Both the position numbers and the translations under genes were made by a program. From NCBI GenBank assembly GCA_021159425.1, contig JAGGRU010000195.1, positions 1-14,309 of the forward strand: a stretch of 14,309 nt of DNA. The letters are read 5' to 3'. This document shows positions 1 through 7,208 of the stretch, piece by piece (the first letter of the stretch is position 1; every line of letters begins with the position of its first letter). Under the pieces are notes generated by a model. It was not told where the DNA came from and made no database searches. It saw only the letters and a program-made list of their open reading frames with translations. The stretch is from Sulfurovum sp. GTDB lineage: Bacteria > Campylobacterota > Campylobacteria > Campylobacterales > Sulfurovaceae.

Positions 1-20
1 TATTCTTTTTTATTTGACAT
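1..20 (-). CDS. Start of third efflux-operon gene, truncated by window edge (probable inner-membrane pump)
   Basis: Only the first six codons are present (ATG at 18-20, reading M-S-N-K-K-E). The start lies 5 bases after the stop of the periplasmic adaptor gene, and AGGTAG overlapping that stop is a plausible ribosome binding site. A gene in this position after a TolC-type protein and an adaptor is usually the inner-membrane transporter, either an RND permease or an ABC/MacB-like exporter. The class cannot be decided from six residues, so the identity is inferred from context alone. Confidence 0.5.
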
Positions 21-25
21 GATGA

Positions 26-820
26 CTACCTAATAAAAATTTTGGCATACATACCTGGATATACTGAACGATCTTTGAGATCGAATTCTATTTTAATTTT
101 AAACTTATGTGTCATTGGATTTGAATTTGGAATAATAGAAGATATCTTACCTGTTGTAACAAAGCCCAGTGAAGGTATTTCTATCTTGACCTCTTTACCC
201 AAAGAAATATCTTTTAGTTGTGTCTCTGCAATTTCTGCAACAATTTTCAATCTACTTAAGTCAGTGAGAATCACTGCCGGCATTCCCGGAATTGCCATTT
301 CGCCTTCATTTAGTTTTTTTGCTACGATCACACCATCATTGGGTGCCTGTATTTTCAAATAATTATACTGATTCAATACTTCTTCTTTTTTTGCCTCTGC
401 CTGTTCGACCTGTTTTGTAGCTATTAATACCATGTCTTTCAGGTTTTTGGCTGCAAGCTCCAAAGTTTCCAACGCATACTTTGAAACCATTTTTTTCTTA
501 AAGAGCCTTTGATGTCTTGAAAGGTTCATAAGTACATTGTTATACTGATTTTTATTCATTTGGAGGGCAAGTCTTGCTTGCGAGATACCTAGATCAACCT
601 GTCTCTCTGCAGACTCTATCTCTTTAGAATCGATCTCATAAAGCAATTGACCTTTTTTTACAATATCACCTTCACTCACAGCCATCTTTTTCACATAACC
701 CATGTAACGACTTGTCATCATTTTCTGGTTATCTGAAATCACAGAGCCGCTTAAGTTGATCTCTACAGCACTTACGTTTATTAAAAACACACCCATAAAT
801 AATATTATGATTTTTTTCAT
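26..820 (-). CDS. Periplasmic adaptor (membrane fusion protein, HlyD/AcrA family) of a tripartite efflux system
   Basis: Bridges an inner-membrane pump and a TolC-type channel. The 264-residue protein begins with a Sec signal peptide (hydrophobic to about residue 16, likely cleavage after V-S-A at 16-18). There is no lipobox cysteine, so it is probably soluble or attached through partners. The first lipoyl/barrel-sandwich half is at about 38-68 (GYVKKMAVSEGDIVKKGQ), a charged alpha-hairpin coiled coil at about 66-155, the second lipoyl half at about 156-190 (IQAPNDGVIVAKKLNEGE), and a beta-barrel at about 190-264 ending in VYPGMYAKIFIR. It is short for the family, lacking an extended membrane-proximal domain. 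The ATG overlaps the stop of the upstream TolC-like gene (ATGA, 817-820) and is preceded by a strong GAGGAGG site, so translation is probably coupled. The substrate cannot be told from sequence. The family call is secure. Confidence 0.9.
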   Translation of the reverse strand: MKKIIILFMGVFLINVSAVEINLSGSVISDNQKMMTSRYMGYVKKMAVSEGDIVKKGQLLYEIDSKEIESAERQVDLGISQARLALQMNKNQYNNVLMNLSRHQRLFKKKMVSKYALETLELAAKNLKDMVLIATKQVEQAEAKKEEVLNQYNYLKIQAPNDGVIVAKKLNEGEMAIPGMPAVILTDLSRLKIVAEIAETQLKDISLGKEVKIEIPSLGFVTTGKISSIIPNSNPMTHKFKIKIEFDLKDRSVYPGMYAKIFIR

Positions 821-2178
821 ACTTTTCCTCCTCTGTTTAAAATACTGTCAAGCTCAAATATTTTGGTATTACGTTTATTTTTAGCGGTTAAAAGTTTCAG
901 TAAAACTTCCAACTCTTTGGACTGCTGGATAAGCACATCAGAAATAGATACAATACCTTCTTTATATCGTGCACGGTAGTTCTCATATACTTTTCTTGCA
1001 AATTTTAACTGTTTTTTATAAGATCGTATATCTGCATTTGCACTCAATACTTCAGTTTTAAGTTTTTTTGCTTTTAAAGCGATACCTTTTTTAGCCAATT
1101 CAACCTGATCTCTTACCATCATACGTTGAACCTTCGCCTTTTCAAGGTTTGCTTCATCAACTCCACCGCTAAAAAGATTCCATTTCATTTGTACACCAAC
1201 CGTGTATGCATCTTTATCAAAAAATTCATTCATAAATACATTGTCTGCAGAACCATACTCTCCGAATGCTCCTAGCTCAGGACGAAAATTACCTTTTTGT
1301 GCTTCAACTGCCATATCAGAAATTTCCAAACCTAAAAGTGCTTTTTGGATATCTATATTGTTTGCTTCAAGATCTCTTTTATTGACAGGGGGCATAGGTG
1401 CCATATCGCGTACACGTTTTATTGTACTTACTTCTTTGTTAAGCAGAAAAGAGAGGAATTGATAGGCAAGCTCTTTATTAAGTTTGGCCTGATTATACAT
1501 ACTCTGTGCTTCTGCACTACGCGCTTGAACTTCAAGACGATCAATATCCTGAGCATATCCCTCTGTCTCCATCGATTTGACTATCGATTCCAACCTGTCA
1601 ATATTCTTTATGATCTTAGAAAGATTTGAAATATAATTTTCAACCAAAGAGATATCGTAAAATGCTTTTTTTGTCTGATATATTTTTGCATTGAGAAGTT
1701 TTTTAGTATCAAACTGACTCATTCTATGCATTGACTCTGTAATATTTTGATACTCAGTGAGTTTTCCACCCGTATACAGAGGTAACAGATAAGAGATCTT
1801 TGTTTGAAAATGATTTCTTGCATCCGGATAATTCAATGCTTTTGGTTCAACAGGAAGAGGATTGGTAGCTCCGGACATGTCAAATTCTGCAAATCCAAAA
1901 TCTCCAAAAGTAGCTTCCCTGCTCTGAAGTTTAAAGCCAAAGACATTTAAAGCATCATTAGATCGCATACCTGTCATAGTCAGATCCAACTTACCGTAAT
2001 TAAGCCCTTCAACTGCTTTTACTTCATAGGCTTTCATCTGTTCATTGAAACGTGATATTTTAAGTTCTAAATTATCATTTTTCAATATTTGAATTGCACT
2101 GTTAAGTGTTAAGTTCTTGACTCCTGCAAAGAGTGGTAAGGCAACAGCCAATAAGATCATGTATCTTTTGATGAACAT
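817..2178 (-). CDS. TolC-family outer-membrane efflux protein
   Basis: Outer-membrane channel through which a tripartite pump expels its substrate. The 453 residues start with a signal peptide (FIKRYMILLAVALPLFA, likely cleavage after A18). The internal duplication typical of outer-membrane efflux proteins is visible: each half has a long helix-rich stretch and a strand region, with YLLPLYTGGKL at about 130-140 in the first half and VGVQMKWNLFSGGVDEANL in the second. The segment after the first helix (about 66-125, rich in F, G and D, with LNYPDARNHF) is a style I associate with Campylobacterota TolC homologues. It is first in the operon, with AGGAG upstream of the ATG at 2176-2178, its own promoter, and a 4-bp overlap with the adaptor gene. 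Transported substrate is unknown; multidrug, metal or solvent efflux are all possible. Confidence 0.9.
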   Translation of the reverse strand: MFIKRYMILLAVALPLFAGVKNLTLNSAIQILKNDNLELKISRFNEQMKAYEVKAVEGLNYGKLDLTMTGMRSNDALNVFGFKLQSREATFGDFGFAEFDMSGATNPLPVEPKALNYPDARNHFQTKISYLLPLYTGGKLTEYQNITESMHRMSQFDTKKLLNAKIYQTKKAFYDISLVENYISNLSKIIKNIDRLESIVKSMETEGYAQDIDRLEVQARSAEAQSMYNQAKLNKELAYQFLSFLLNKEVSTIKRVRDMAPMPPVNKRDLEANNIDIQKALLGLEISDMAVEAQKGNFRPELGAFGEYGSADNVFMNEFFDKDAYTVGVQMKWNLFSGGVDEANLEKAKVQRMMVRDQVELAKKGIALKAKKLKTEVLSANADIRSYKKQLKFARKVYENYRARYKEGIVSISDVLIQQSKELEVLLKLLTAKNKRNTKIFELDSILNRGGKV

Positions 2179-2204
2179 AGTGATAAACTCCTAGATAAAA
2201 GTAT

Positions 2205-2210
2205 ATTATA
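2205..2210 (-). promoter_or_regulatory. Probable -10 box of the efflux operon promoter
   Basis: On the minus strand TTTCGCTATAAT ends here, giving a perfect TATAAT 26 bases before the tolC-like ATG. The -35 position (about 2228-2233) has no TTGACA match, as is usual for Campylobacterota housekeeping promoters. A second TATAAT lies further upstream at 2257-2262. The same 12-base core occurs before the ABC-F gene. Confidence 0.55.
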
Positions 2211-2216
2211 GCGAAA

Positions 2217-2237
2217 GATATAATAATAGACTATATC
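2217..2237. promoter_or_regulatory. Inverted repeat overlapping the efflux promoter (possible operator)
   Basis: GATATA (2217-2222) and TATATC (2232-2237) form an inverted repeat separated by 9 bases. It covers the spacer and -35 region of the promoter with -10 at 2205-2210. A repressor such as a TetR- or MarR-type protein could bind here, but no regulator gene is in the window and the region is very AT-rich, so chance is a serious alternative. Confidence 0.25.
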
Positions 2238-2325
2238 AGTATAAAATATTGTCGTGATTATAACAAATATAATTTAAACTAATTATGAAAAGCAGTTATT
2301 TTGATGAAAACTATTGATTAAAGTT

Positions 2326-2355
2326 AAAAAACCTGGAGATAGTAAAAACTATCTC
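2326..2355 (-). terminator. Intrinsic terminator after serA
   Basis: On the minus strand, just after the serA stop, GAGATAGT-TTTT-ACTATCTC forms a perfect 8-bp stem with a 4-base loop (2336-2355). It is followed after CAGG by six Ts (2326-2331). It separates serA from the efflux operon, which has its own promoter. The 4-base gap before the T-run makes it somewhat weaker than ideal. Confidence 0.7.
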
Positions 2356-2362
2356 TCTTGTT

Positions 2363-3952
2363 TTAAAGTGTCGCGTGACTTACGCTGATACATGCTTCCA
2401 ATGATGAAAGTTCATCAAGTACTTTTTTAGAGACTTGAGCATCTACACGAACAACAGCCAAAGCCTGTTGTTTGTTGTCTCTTCCCAGTCTAAAGTCAGA
2501 AATATTTAATTCATTACTCGCCAAAATATAACCCACATCACCGATCACACCCGGAGTGTCTGTATTTCTAAAGAAGATCATTGTTCCTTTTGGTTCTACA
2601 TCCAAAATATAGTCATCTATCTCAATAATACGTTGAACCGTATCATCAAATACAGTCCCTGCAATAACAATCGTACTTTCAGATGTAGTAAGTTTGATTT
2701 CAACTTTATTTGTAAAACCACTTGTATTTGGTTTTGTCTCTTTTTCAAGTTCTATACCACGCTCTTCAGCAACAAATTCGGCATTCACATAATTGACCTG
2801 ATCTGCCAGCGACTCAGTCAGTACACCTACAGTTGCAAAGGTAACCATAGACTCAATATAATCAGATACAGGTCCTTCTGCAGTTATTTTGATAGATTTT
2901 ACAGCACTTTTGGTGATTTGTGCAGAGAGATGCCCCATCTTTTGAATAAGTTCAAGATATGGTCTTACAAAATCAGGTAACTCACTCTCTTTGATCGGCA
3001 AATTCAAAGCGTTAGGATAGGAGATACCTTTTGCCGCTGCTATTGCATTCTCAGCAGCCTGAATTGCAATATTGCGTTGTGACTCCTTCGTATTGGCTCC
3101 AAGGTGTGGCGTAACAGTTACATTATCCAAATCAAGCAGTGGGTGATCCGTTGCAGGTTCTTTGTTAAATACATCAATACCTGCCATGGCTATCTTGCCC
3201 GACTTTAAACCTTCAAGAAGTGCCTCTTCATCATACAAACCACCTCTGGCACAGTTGATCAGTATCACACCGTCTTTCATTTTGGCGATCTCTTCAGATC
3301 CTACCATTCCAATAGTCTCTTCTGTTTTGGGTGTATGGATAGTAATAATGTCACAAGCCAAAATATCTTCAAAGTTTTTTGTATAGCTAATGTCCAGATT
3401 GGTCGCTTTGCTTGGATCAACATAAGGGTCATAAGCAAGCACATCCATCTCAAATGCTTTTGCTCTTTTAGCCACTCTTGAACCAATATTACCAAAACCG
3501 ATCACACCAAGTTTTTTGTCTTTAAGCTCAGTACCATACCAGTCTTGTCTTCTCCATACACGGTCAAGTTTTAAATTGTTATGCGCATAAGGAAATTTTC
3601 TTACACAGGAAAGCAAGTGTGCCATTGTAAGTTCAACTGCTGCTATCGTATTGGCTGTTGGTACATTCATAATGACGATCCCCTGTTTACTCGAACCGGG
3701 AATATCTACATTATCGACACCAACACCTGCACGTACCACGGCTGTCACTTTTTTAGCAGAAGCCAAAAATGCAGCATCAACATCTGTAGAAGAACGGGTA
3801 ATAGCAACATCTGCTAAAGGAATAATATCTGAGATCAGTTTGGCCTTAGGCTCATCTGCAGCATTTATAAGTTCTATTTCGCTGTCATTTGCAAGGATAT
3901 CTAATCCACTTTGGTGTATATGGTCACAAACAACAATTGTTTTTTTTGACAT
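2363..3952 (-). CDS. serA: D-3-phosphoglycerate dehydrogenase, long ACT-domain form
   Basis: Cytosolic NAD-dependent enzyme that oxidises 3-phosphoglycerate to 3-phosphohydroxypyruvate, the first step of serine synthesis. The 529 residues match the long bacterial form. The NAD-binding motif is GFGNIG at 152-157. The catalytic triad is visible: Arg236 in NCARGG, Glu265 in FNKEP and His283 in TPHLGANT. The split substrate-binding domain lies on either side of the nucleotide-binding domain, followed by an intervening (ASB) domain at about 325-450 and a C-terminal ACT domain at about 457-529 (DTPGVIGDVGYILASNELNI). ACT domains in this family often bind serine for feedback inhibition; whether that holds here is not shown by the sequence. 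The start has a modest AAAAGG site. It follows rpsA after a terminator-like hairpin and ends at a strong hairpin, so it may be transcribed by itself or by read-through from rpsA. Confidence 0.97.
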   Translation of the reverse strand: MSKKTIVVCDHIHQSGLDILANDSEIELINAADEPKAKLISDIIPLADVAITRSSTDVDAAFLASAKKVTAVVRAGVGVDNVDIPGSSKQGIVIMNVPTANTIAAVELTMAHLLSCVRKFPYAHNNLKLDRVWRRQDWYGTELKDKKLGVIGFGNIGSRVAKRAKAFEMDVLAYDPYVDPSKATNLDISYTKNFEDILACDIITIHTPKTEETIGMVGSEEIAKMKDGVILINCARGGLYDEEALLEGLKSGKIAMAGIDVFNKEPATDHPLLDLDNVTVTPHLGANTKESQRNIAIQAAENAIAAAKGISYPNALNLPIKESELPDFVRPYLELIQKMGHLSAQITKSAVKSIKITAEGPVSDYIESMVTFATVGVLTESLADQVNYVNAEFVAEERGIELEKETKPNTSGFTNKVEIKLTTSESTIVIAGTVFDDTVQRIIEIDDYILDVEPKGTMIFFRNTDTPGVIGDVGYILASNELNISDFRLGRDNKQQALAVVRVDAQVSKKVLDELSSLEACISVSHATL

Positions 3953-3999
3953 ATCATAACCTTTTTTGTAAATTTTTTATGTACCATCTAGTACGGAGG

Positions 4000-4019
4000 G
4001 GAGTACGACTTTAGTCGTA
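4000..4019 (+). repeat. REP-like element with GGAG head
   Basis: GGAG (4000-4003) is followed by the perfect palindrome TACGACT-TT-AGTCGTA (4004-4019), with 7-bp arms and a TT centre. This is the same geometry (4+7+2+7) as the two elements next to aroA, although the arm sequence is different. A GTAG/GGAG tetranucleotide ahead of a palindrome is the hallmark of REP elements mobilised by TnpA-REP (RAYT) transposases. It lies between the rpsA terminator and serA. Confidence 0.55.
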
Positions 4020-4025
4020 AATACC

Positions 4026-4059
4026 AAAAATCGAAGAGACATAAAACGTATGTTTCTTC
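4026..4059 (-). terminator. Probable terminator of rpsA
   Basis: On the minus strand GAAGAAACATA-CGTTT-TATGTCTCTTC forms an 11-bp stem with one A-C mismatch (4033-4059), followed by GA and five Ts (4026-4030). It is placed 27 bases after the rpsA stop. The mismatch and short T-run suggest partial termination, allowing some read-through to serA. Confidence 0.5.
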
Positions 4060-4067
4060 AATTTTGG

Positions 4068-4096
4068 ATAAAAGTCTATTTGACTTTTATTTTTTT
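4068..4096 (+). terminator. Hairpin over the rpsA stop codon, with a T-run on the plus strand
   Basis: ATAAAAGTC (4068-4076) and GACTTTTAT (4082-4090) form a perfect 9-bp stem with a 5-base loop. The T-run (4090-4096) follows on the plus strand, so it has the form of an intrinsic terminator facing rpsA antisense. No plus-strand gene precedes it. On the minus strand the rpsA TAA (4087-4089) is inside the stem, so it could also protect the 3' end of rpsA mRNA. Confidence 0.4.
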
Positions 4097-5742
4097 AAGA
4101 GATCACCAAAAGCATCACCTAGTGTCATGCTGTCATCTTGATCAAGATTGAGTTGATCCATTGCTTCTCTCTCTTCTTGACGCTCTAGTCTTTTAACAGA
4201 AACTCTGATTCTGTCAGTATTCGCATCAATAAAGCTGATCACACCTTTGATCTCTTGACCTTTTTCGATCTCATCCAATTTAAGCGGGTGAAGATCTTCT
4301 GTTCTGATCAGTGCATCAACAGAATCCTCAAGCGCAATAAATACACCAAAGTCTTTTTTATCTTTCACTGTACCGGTTACGATAGCACCATTTTTATGTG
4401 TTTCAGCGAATGCTTTTACCGGAGAATCTTCCAAAGCTTTCTTAGAAAGTGAAATTTTTCCTGCATCTCTATCAATTTTAATGATCTTCACTTCAACTTC
4501 ATCACCAGTTTTAAGTTCAGATTTTGCATTTTTAGATTTATCCCAAGAGATCTCTTGATTGTGAAGAAGACCTTCAATAGCACCCACTCTTACAAATGCA
4601 CCAAAATCAGTAATAGATGTTACTGTACCCGTTACAACATCACCCACTCTATTTTCAGCAACAAATGCATCCATCGGTTTAGGAAGAAGGTTTTTAAGAC
4701 TTACTCTAAGTCTTCTACCTTCTTTATCGATCTCGATCACTTCAACATTGATCTCAGAATTATTTTCCAAATAGTCTTTTGGATGTTTAACATTTTTGTC
4801 CCAAGAGATCTCAGACACATGAAGGAATGCTTCAAGATCTTCTCCAAGATCAACAAATACACCATAAGGTTCAATATTGGAAACTGTAGCGGTTACTGTA
4901 TCTCCAACACCGATGATCGCATCAATATCAGCCCAAGGATCAGGGTTGGCATCTTTGATCGACAGTGAAAGGTGTCTTTTCTTTTTATCATACTCAAGAG
5001 CAATAACATTTACTTCATCACCTTCAGCAAAATATTTTGAAGGATTCACAGGTCCTTTATGAGAAATTTGCGAATAGTGAACAAGACCGTCCATACCACC
5101 AACATCTACGAACATACCATAAGAAGTAATTTTCTTGATCGTACCGATAACCGGATCTTTACTTTCAAGAAGTGCTCCAACGATCTCATCAGTTTTAGCT
5201 TTATCTCTTTCAATAAGTTCTTTTCTCGAAACAACTACTGAACCTTTGTCTTTATCGACTTTAACGATAACAGCTTTTACTTTTTTACCGATCGGATCTA
5301 TTTTAGAAGAGAGGTAAGAGAGTGTACGCGGCATGAAAAATTCTAAACCGTCACAGTCTACAACATAGCCGCCTTTGTTTTTCTTAGTAACAACACCTTC
5401 GATGATATATTCTTGTTCATCATCATACTCAGCAATAAATTCATTCAGTGCCACTCTTGAAAGTGCTGCTTTATGAGAAATTCTACCTCTACCCATACTA
5501 ACAACATCTATAGTATCATTTACTGCAAAAGTAATGTTACCTTCTTCGTCTGTGATTTCCGCAAGATCAAGATTCGCATCTCTACCACCACCGATATCTA
5601 CGACTACCAAATTGTCTTGCTCATCAATCTTAACGATTGTACCTGCTACCAAATCACTTCTTGATTCTGACTTTTTAAACGATTCCTCGAGCATCGCTGC
5701 AAAATCTTCTGTTTCATCTATTTCGAAATCTTCGAATTTCAT
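4087..5742 (-). CDS. rpsA: 30S ribosomal protein S1
   Basis: RNA-binding ribosomal protein that holds mRNA on the 30S subunit and assists initiation on structured or weakly Shine-Dalgarno-led messages. The 551 residues hold six S1 (OB-fold) repeats, at about 31-90, 111-177, 196-264, 278-350, 365-435 and 451-518. Repeats 3 to 6 keep the classical core best, for example GTIKKITSYGMFVDVGGMDG, VTATVSNIEPYGVFVDLGED and TGTVTSITDFGAFVRVGA; the first two are divergent, as expected because they bind the ribosome through protein S2 in characterised homologues. The N-terminus is acidic and the C-terminal tail (about 520-551) is charged. AAGGA precedes the ATG, and a TATAAT promoter lies in the gap after aroA. 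Neighbouring ispH and serA are usual partners in Campylobacterota. The length and repeat count fit the full-length gammaproteobacterial/Campylobacterota form. Confidence 0.97.
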   Translation of the reverse strand: MKFEDFEIDETEDFAAMLEESFKKSESRSDLVAGTIVKIDEQDNLVVVDIGGGRDANLDLAEITDEEGNITFAVNDTIDVVSMGRGRISHKAALSRVALNEFIAEYDDEQEYIIEGVVTKKNKGGYVVDCDGLEFFMPRTLSYLSSKIDPIGKKVKAVIVKVDKDKGSVVVSRKELIERDKAKTDEIVGALLESKDPVIGTIKKITSYGMFVDVGGMDGLVHYSQISHKGPVNPSKYFAEGDEVNVIALEYDKKKRHLSLSIKDANPDPWADIDAIIGVGDTVTATVSNIEPYGVFVDLGEDLEAFLHVSEISWDKNVKHPKDYLENNSEINVEVIEIDKEGRRLRVSLKNLLPKPMDAFVAENRVGDVVTGTVTSITDFGAFVRVGAIEGLLHNQEISWDKSKNAKSELKTGDEVEVKIIKIDRDAGKISLSKKALEDSPVKAFAETHKNGAIVTGTVKDKKDFGVFIALEDSVDALIRTEDLHPLKLDEIEKGQEIKGVISFIDANTDRIRVSVKRLERQEEREAMDQLNLDQDDSMTLGDAFGDLLKK

Positions 5743-5774
5743 ACCTATCCTTATGTATACACAAATTTTGCGTT

Positions 5775-5780
5775 ATTATA
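5775..5780 (-). promoter_or_regulatory. Probable -10 box of the rpsA promoter
   Basis: A perfect TATAAT lies 32 bases before the rpsA ATG, in TTTTTTAGATATAATAACG on the minus strand. The T-rich stretch just upstream and the lack of a -35 box match Campylobacterota sigma-70 promoters. This would let rpsA be expressed separately from the phe-isp-aro genes. Confidence 0.6.
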
Positions 5781-5850
5781 TCTAAAAAATTTATGGGGAT
5801 GCTTATGCTAAAAGTTGTCTGGATATCAGGATAATATTGAAATATATATT

Positions 5851-5917
5851 GTAGGGTCGATTTATCGACCAAAAATATGAAGCATATAAACAATGATGGT
5901 CGGTAAACCGACCCTAC
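5851..5917. repeat. REPIN-like pair of inverted REP elements downstream of aroA
   Basis: The left element on the plus strand is GTAGGGTCGATTTATCGACC (5851-5870). The right element on the minus strand is GTAGGGTCGGTTTACCGACC (5898-5917). Each is a GTAG head plus a palindrome with 7-bp arms and a TT centre, and the two face each other across 27 AT-rich bases. That spacer itself has a short symmetric ATATG-AAG-CATAT. The two copies differ at two positions that are paired with each other (A-T versus G-C), so the hairpin is kept. The right arm ends 3 bases before the aroA stop codon region at 5921. No REP transposase gene is in the window. Confidence 0.7.
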
Positions 5918-5920
5918 AAA

Positions 5921-7204
5921 TTAATAGGTAGAAACACTCTCCAAAACATCAAAATACGTAGGAAAAGTCTTCGCTGTGCACTCTGGTTCATTAATAGTGA
6001 CAGAGACCGGATCAAGTGCTAAAAGAGAGAAACACATCGCCATTCTATGGTCATCATACGTATCTATCGCCGCATGTTTTAGTTGTGAAGGAGGTGTGAT
6101 CTTCAAATAATCTTCGCCCTCTTCCACCTCAGCACCGACTTTTCTAAGTTCCGTAGCCATTGCAAACAGTCTGTCTGTCTCTTTAACACGCCAGTTATAA
6201 ATATTGCGAAGTATGGTAGTACCTTTAGCAAAAAGTGCCGTTGTAGCAATGGTCATGGCGGCATCAGGAATATGATTGAAATCCATATCTACAGCATTAA
6301 GTTCACCTTTTGTCACAGAAACATAGTCATCTCCCCACTCTACTTTTGCACCCATTTTTTCAAGTACCTCAGCAAAAGCAACATCTCCCTGTATACTGTT
6401 TTTTCCGATACCTGTTACCTTAACCGTACCGCCTTTAATGGCAGCCGCAGCTAAAAAATAAGAGGCTGAAGAGGCATCACCCTCAACCATAAAAGAGTCT
6501 ACTGCTTTATAAGTCTGACCACCTTTTATACTAAACTTTTCATAGTTGTCATTTACTACATCTACACCAAATTCTTTCATAATATGTATAGTGATATCTA
6601 TGTAAGGTTTTGAAACCAATTCACCTATAATGCTAATGGTCATATCATCTTTTGCCATAGGAGCGGCAAGAAGCAGCGCAGTTAAAAACTGACTTGAAAT
6701 AGCACCTTCAATCTCTACCTTCCCGGCAGACAATCCATTTGCTTCTATCTGAATAGGCGGATATCCTTCTGTTTCAATATAGTTGATATTTCCACCTGCT
6801 TGTCTCAAAGCATCAACCAAATGACCTATAGGTCTCTCTTTCATACGAGGCTCGCCCGTAAGCAGATAAGAACCTTTTCCCAAACATAAAGCAGCACAAA
6901 GAGGACGCATAGCAGTCCCGGCATTCCCCAAAAACAGTTCTTCAAAATTCTCAGAGTTTACAGGTCCGCCATTCCCCACAACAATACACTCTGTTCTGTC
7001 ATCCGACAGTGTATATTTAATACCCAGTTGTTTAAGTGCTGTCAACATATGCCTGGTATCATCACTCTCTAAAAGATTGGTGATCTTTGTTGTACCTTTT
7101 GCCAAAGCAGCAAGAAGCAGAGCTCTGTTTGAAAGACTTTTAGAGCCGGGAAGATTCACTTCTCCATTTATTTTAGCGATAGGATCAAGTGTTAAGGTAT
7201 TCAT
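5921..7204 (-). CDS. aroA: 3-phosphoshikimate 1-carboxyvinyltransferase (EPSP synthase), gammaproteobacterial type
   Basis: Sixth step of the shikimate pathway: joins phosphoenolpyruvate to shikimate 3-phosphate to give EPSP. The 427 residues carry the class I signatures: [14 protein letters not shown] at 18-31 (Lys22 in the active site), [11 protein letters not shown] at 92-102 (Gly96, Thr97, Pro101), GEPRMKERP at 117-125, NHIPDAA with Asp314, and WRVKETDR with Glu342. Against the E. coli protein as I remember it, identity is high along the whole length, with long unbroken blocks such as [20 protein letters not shown] and [21 protein letters not shown]. jejuni AroA as I remember it is much more distant (DKSISHR and CGNSGTAMR in these places). 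The gene begins 4 bases after the ispH stop with only a weak AAAAAG/AGAAAG site, so it probably relies on translational coupling. Its 3' end abuts a REPIN-like repeat. Codon use looks like the neighbours, so any transfer is not recent. Confidence 0.97.
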   Translation of the reverse strand: MNTLTLDPIAKINGEVNLPGSKSLSNRALLLAALAKGTTKITNLLESDDTRHMLTALKQLGIKYTLSDDRTECIVVGNGGPVNSENFEELFLGNAGTAMRPLCAALCLGKGSYLLTGEPRMKERPIGHLVDALRQAGGNINYIETEGYPPIQIEANGLSAGKVEIEGAISSQFLTALLLAAPMAKDDMTISIIGELVSKPYIDITIHIMKEFGVDVVNDNYEKFSIKGGQTYKAVDSFMVEGDASSASYFLAAAAIKGGTVKVTGIGKNSIQGDVAFAEVLEKMGAKVEWGDDYVSVTKGELNAVDMDFNHIPDAAMTIATTALFAKGTTILRNIYNWRVKETDRLFAMATELRKVGAEVEEGEDYLKITPPSQLKHAAIDTYDDHRMAMCFSLLALDPVSVTINEPECTAKTFPTYFDVLESVSTY

Positions 7205-7208
7205 CTTT

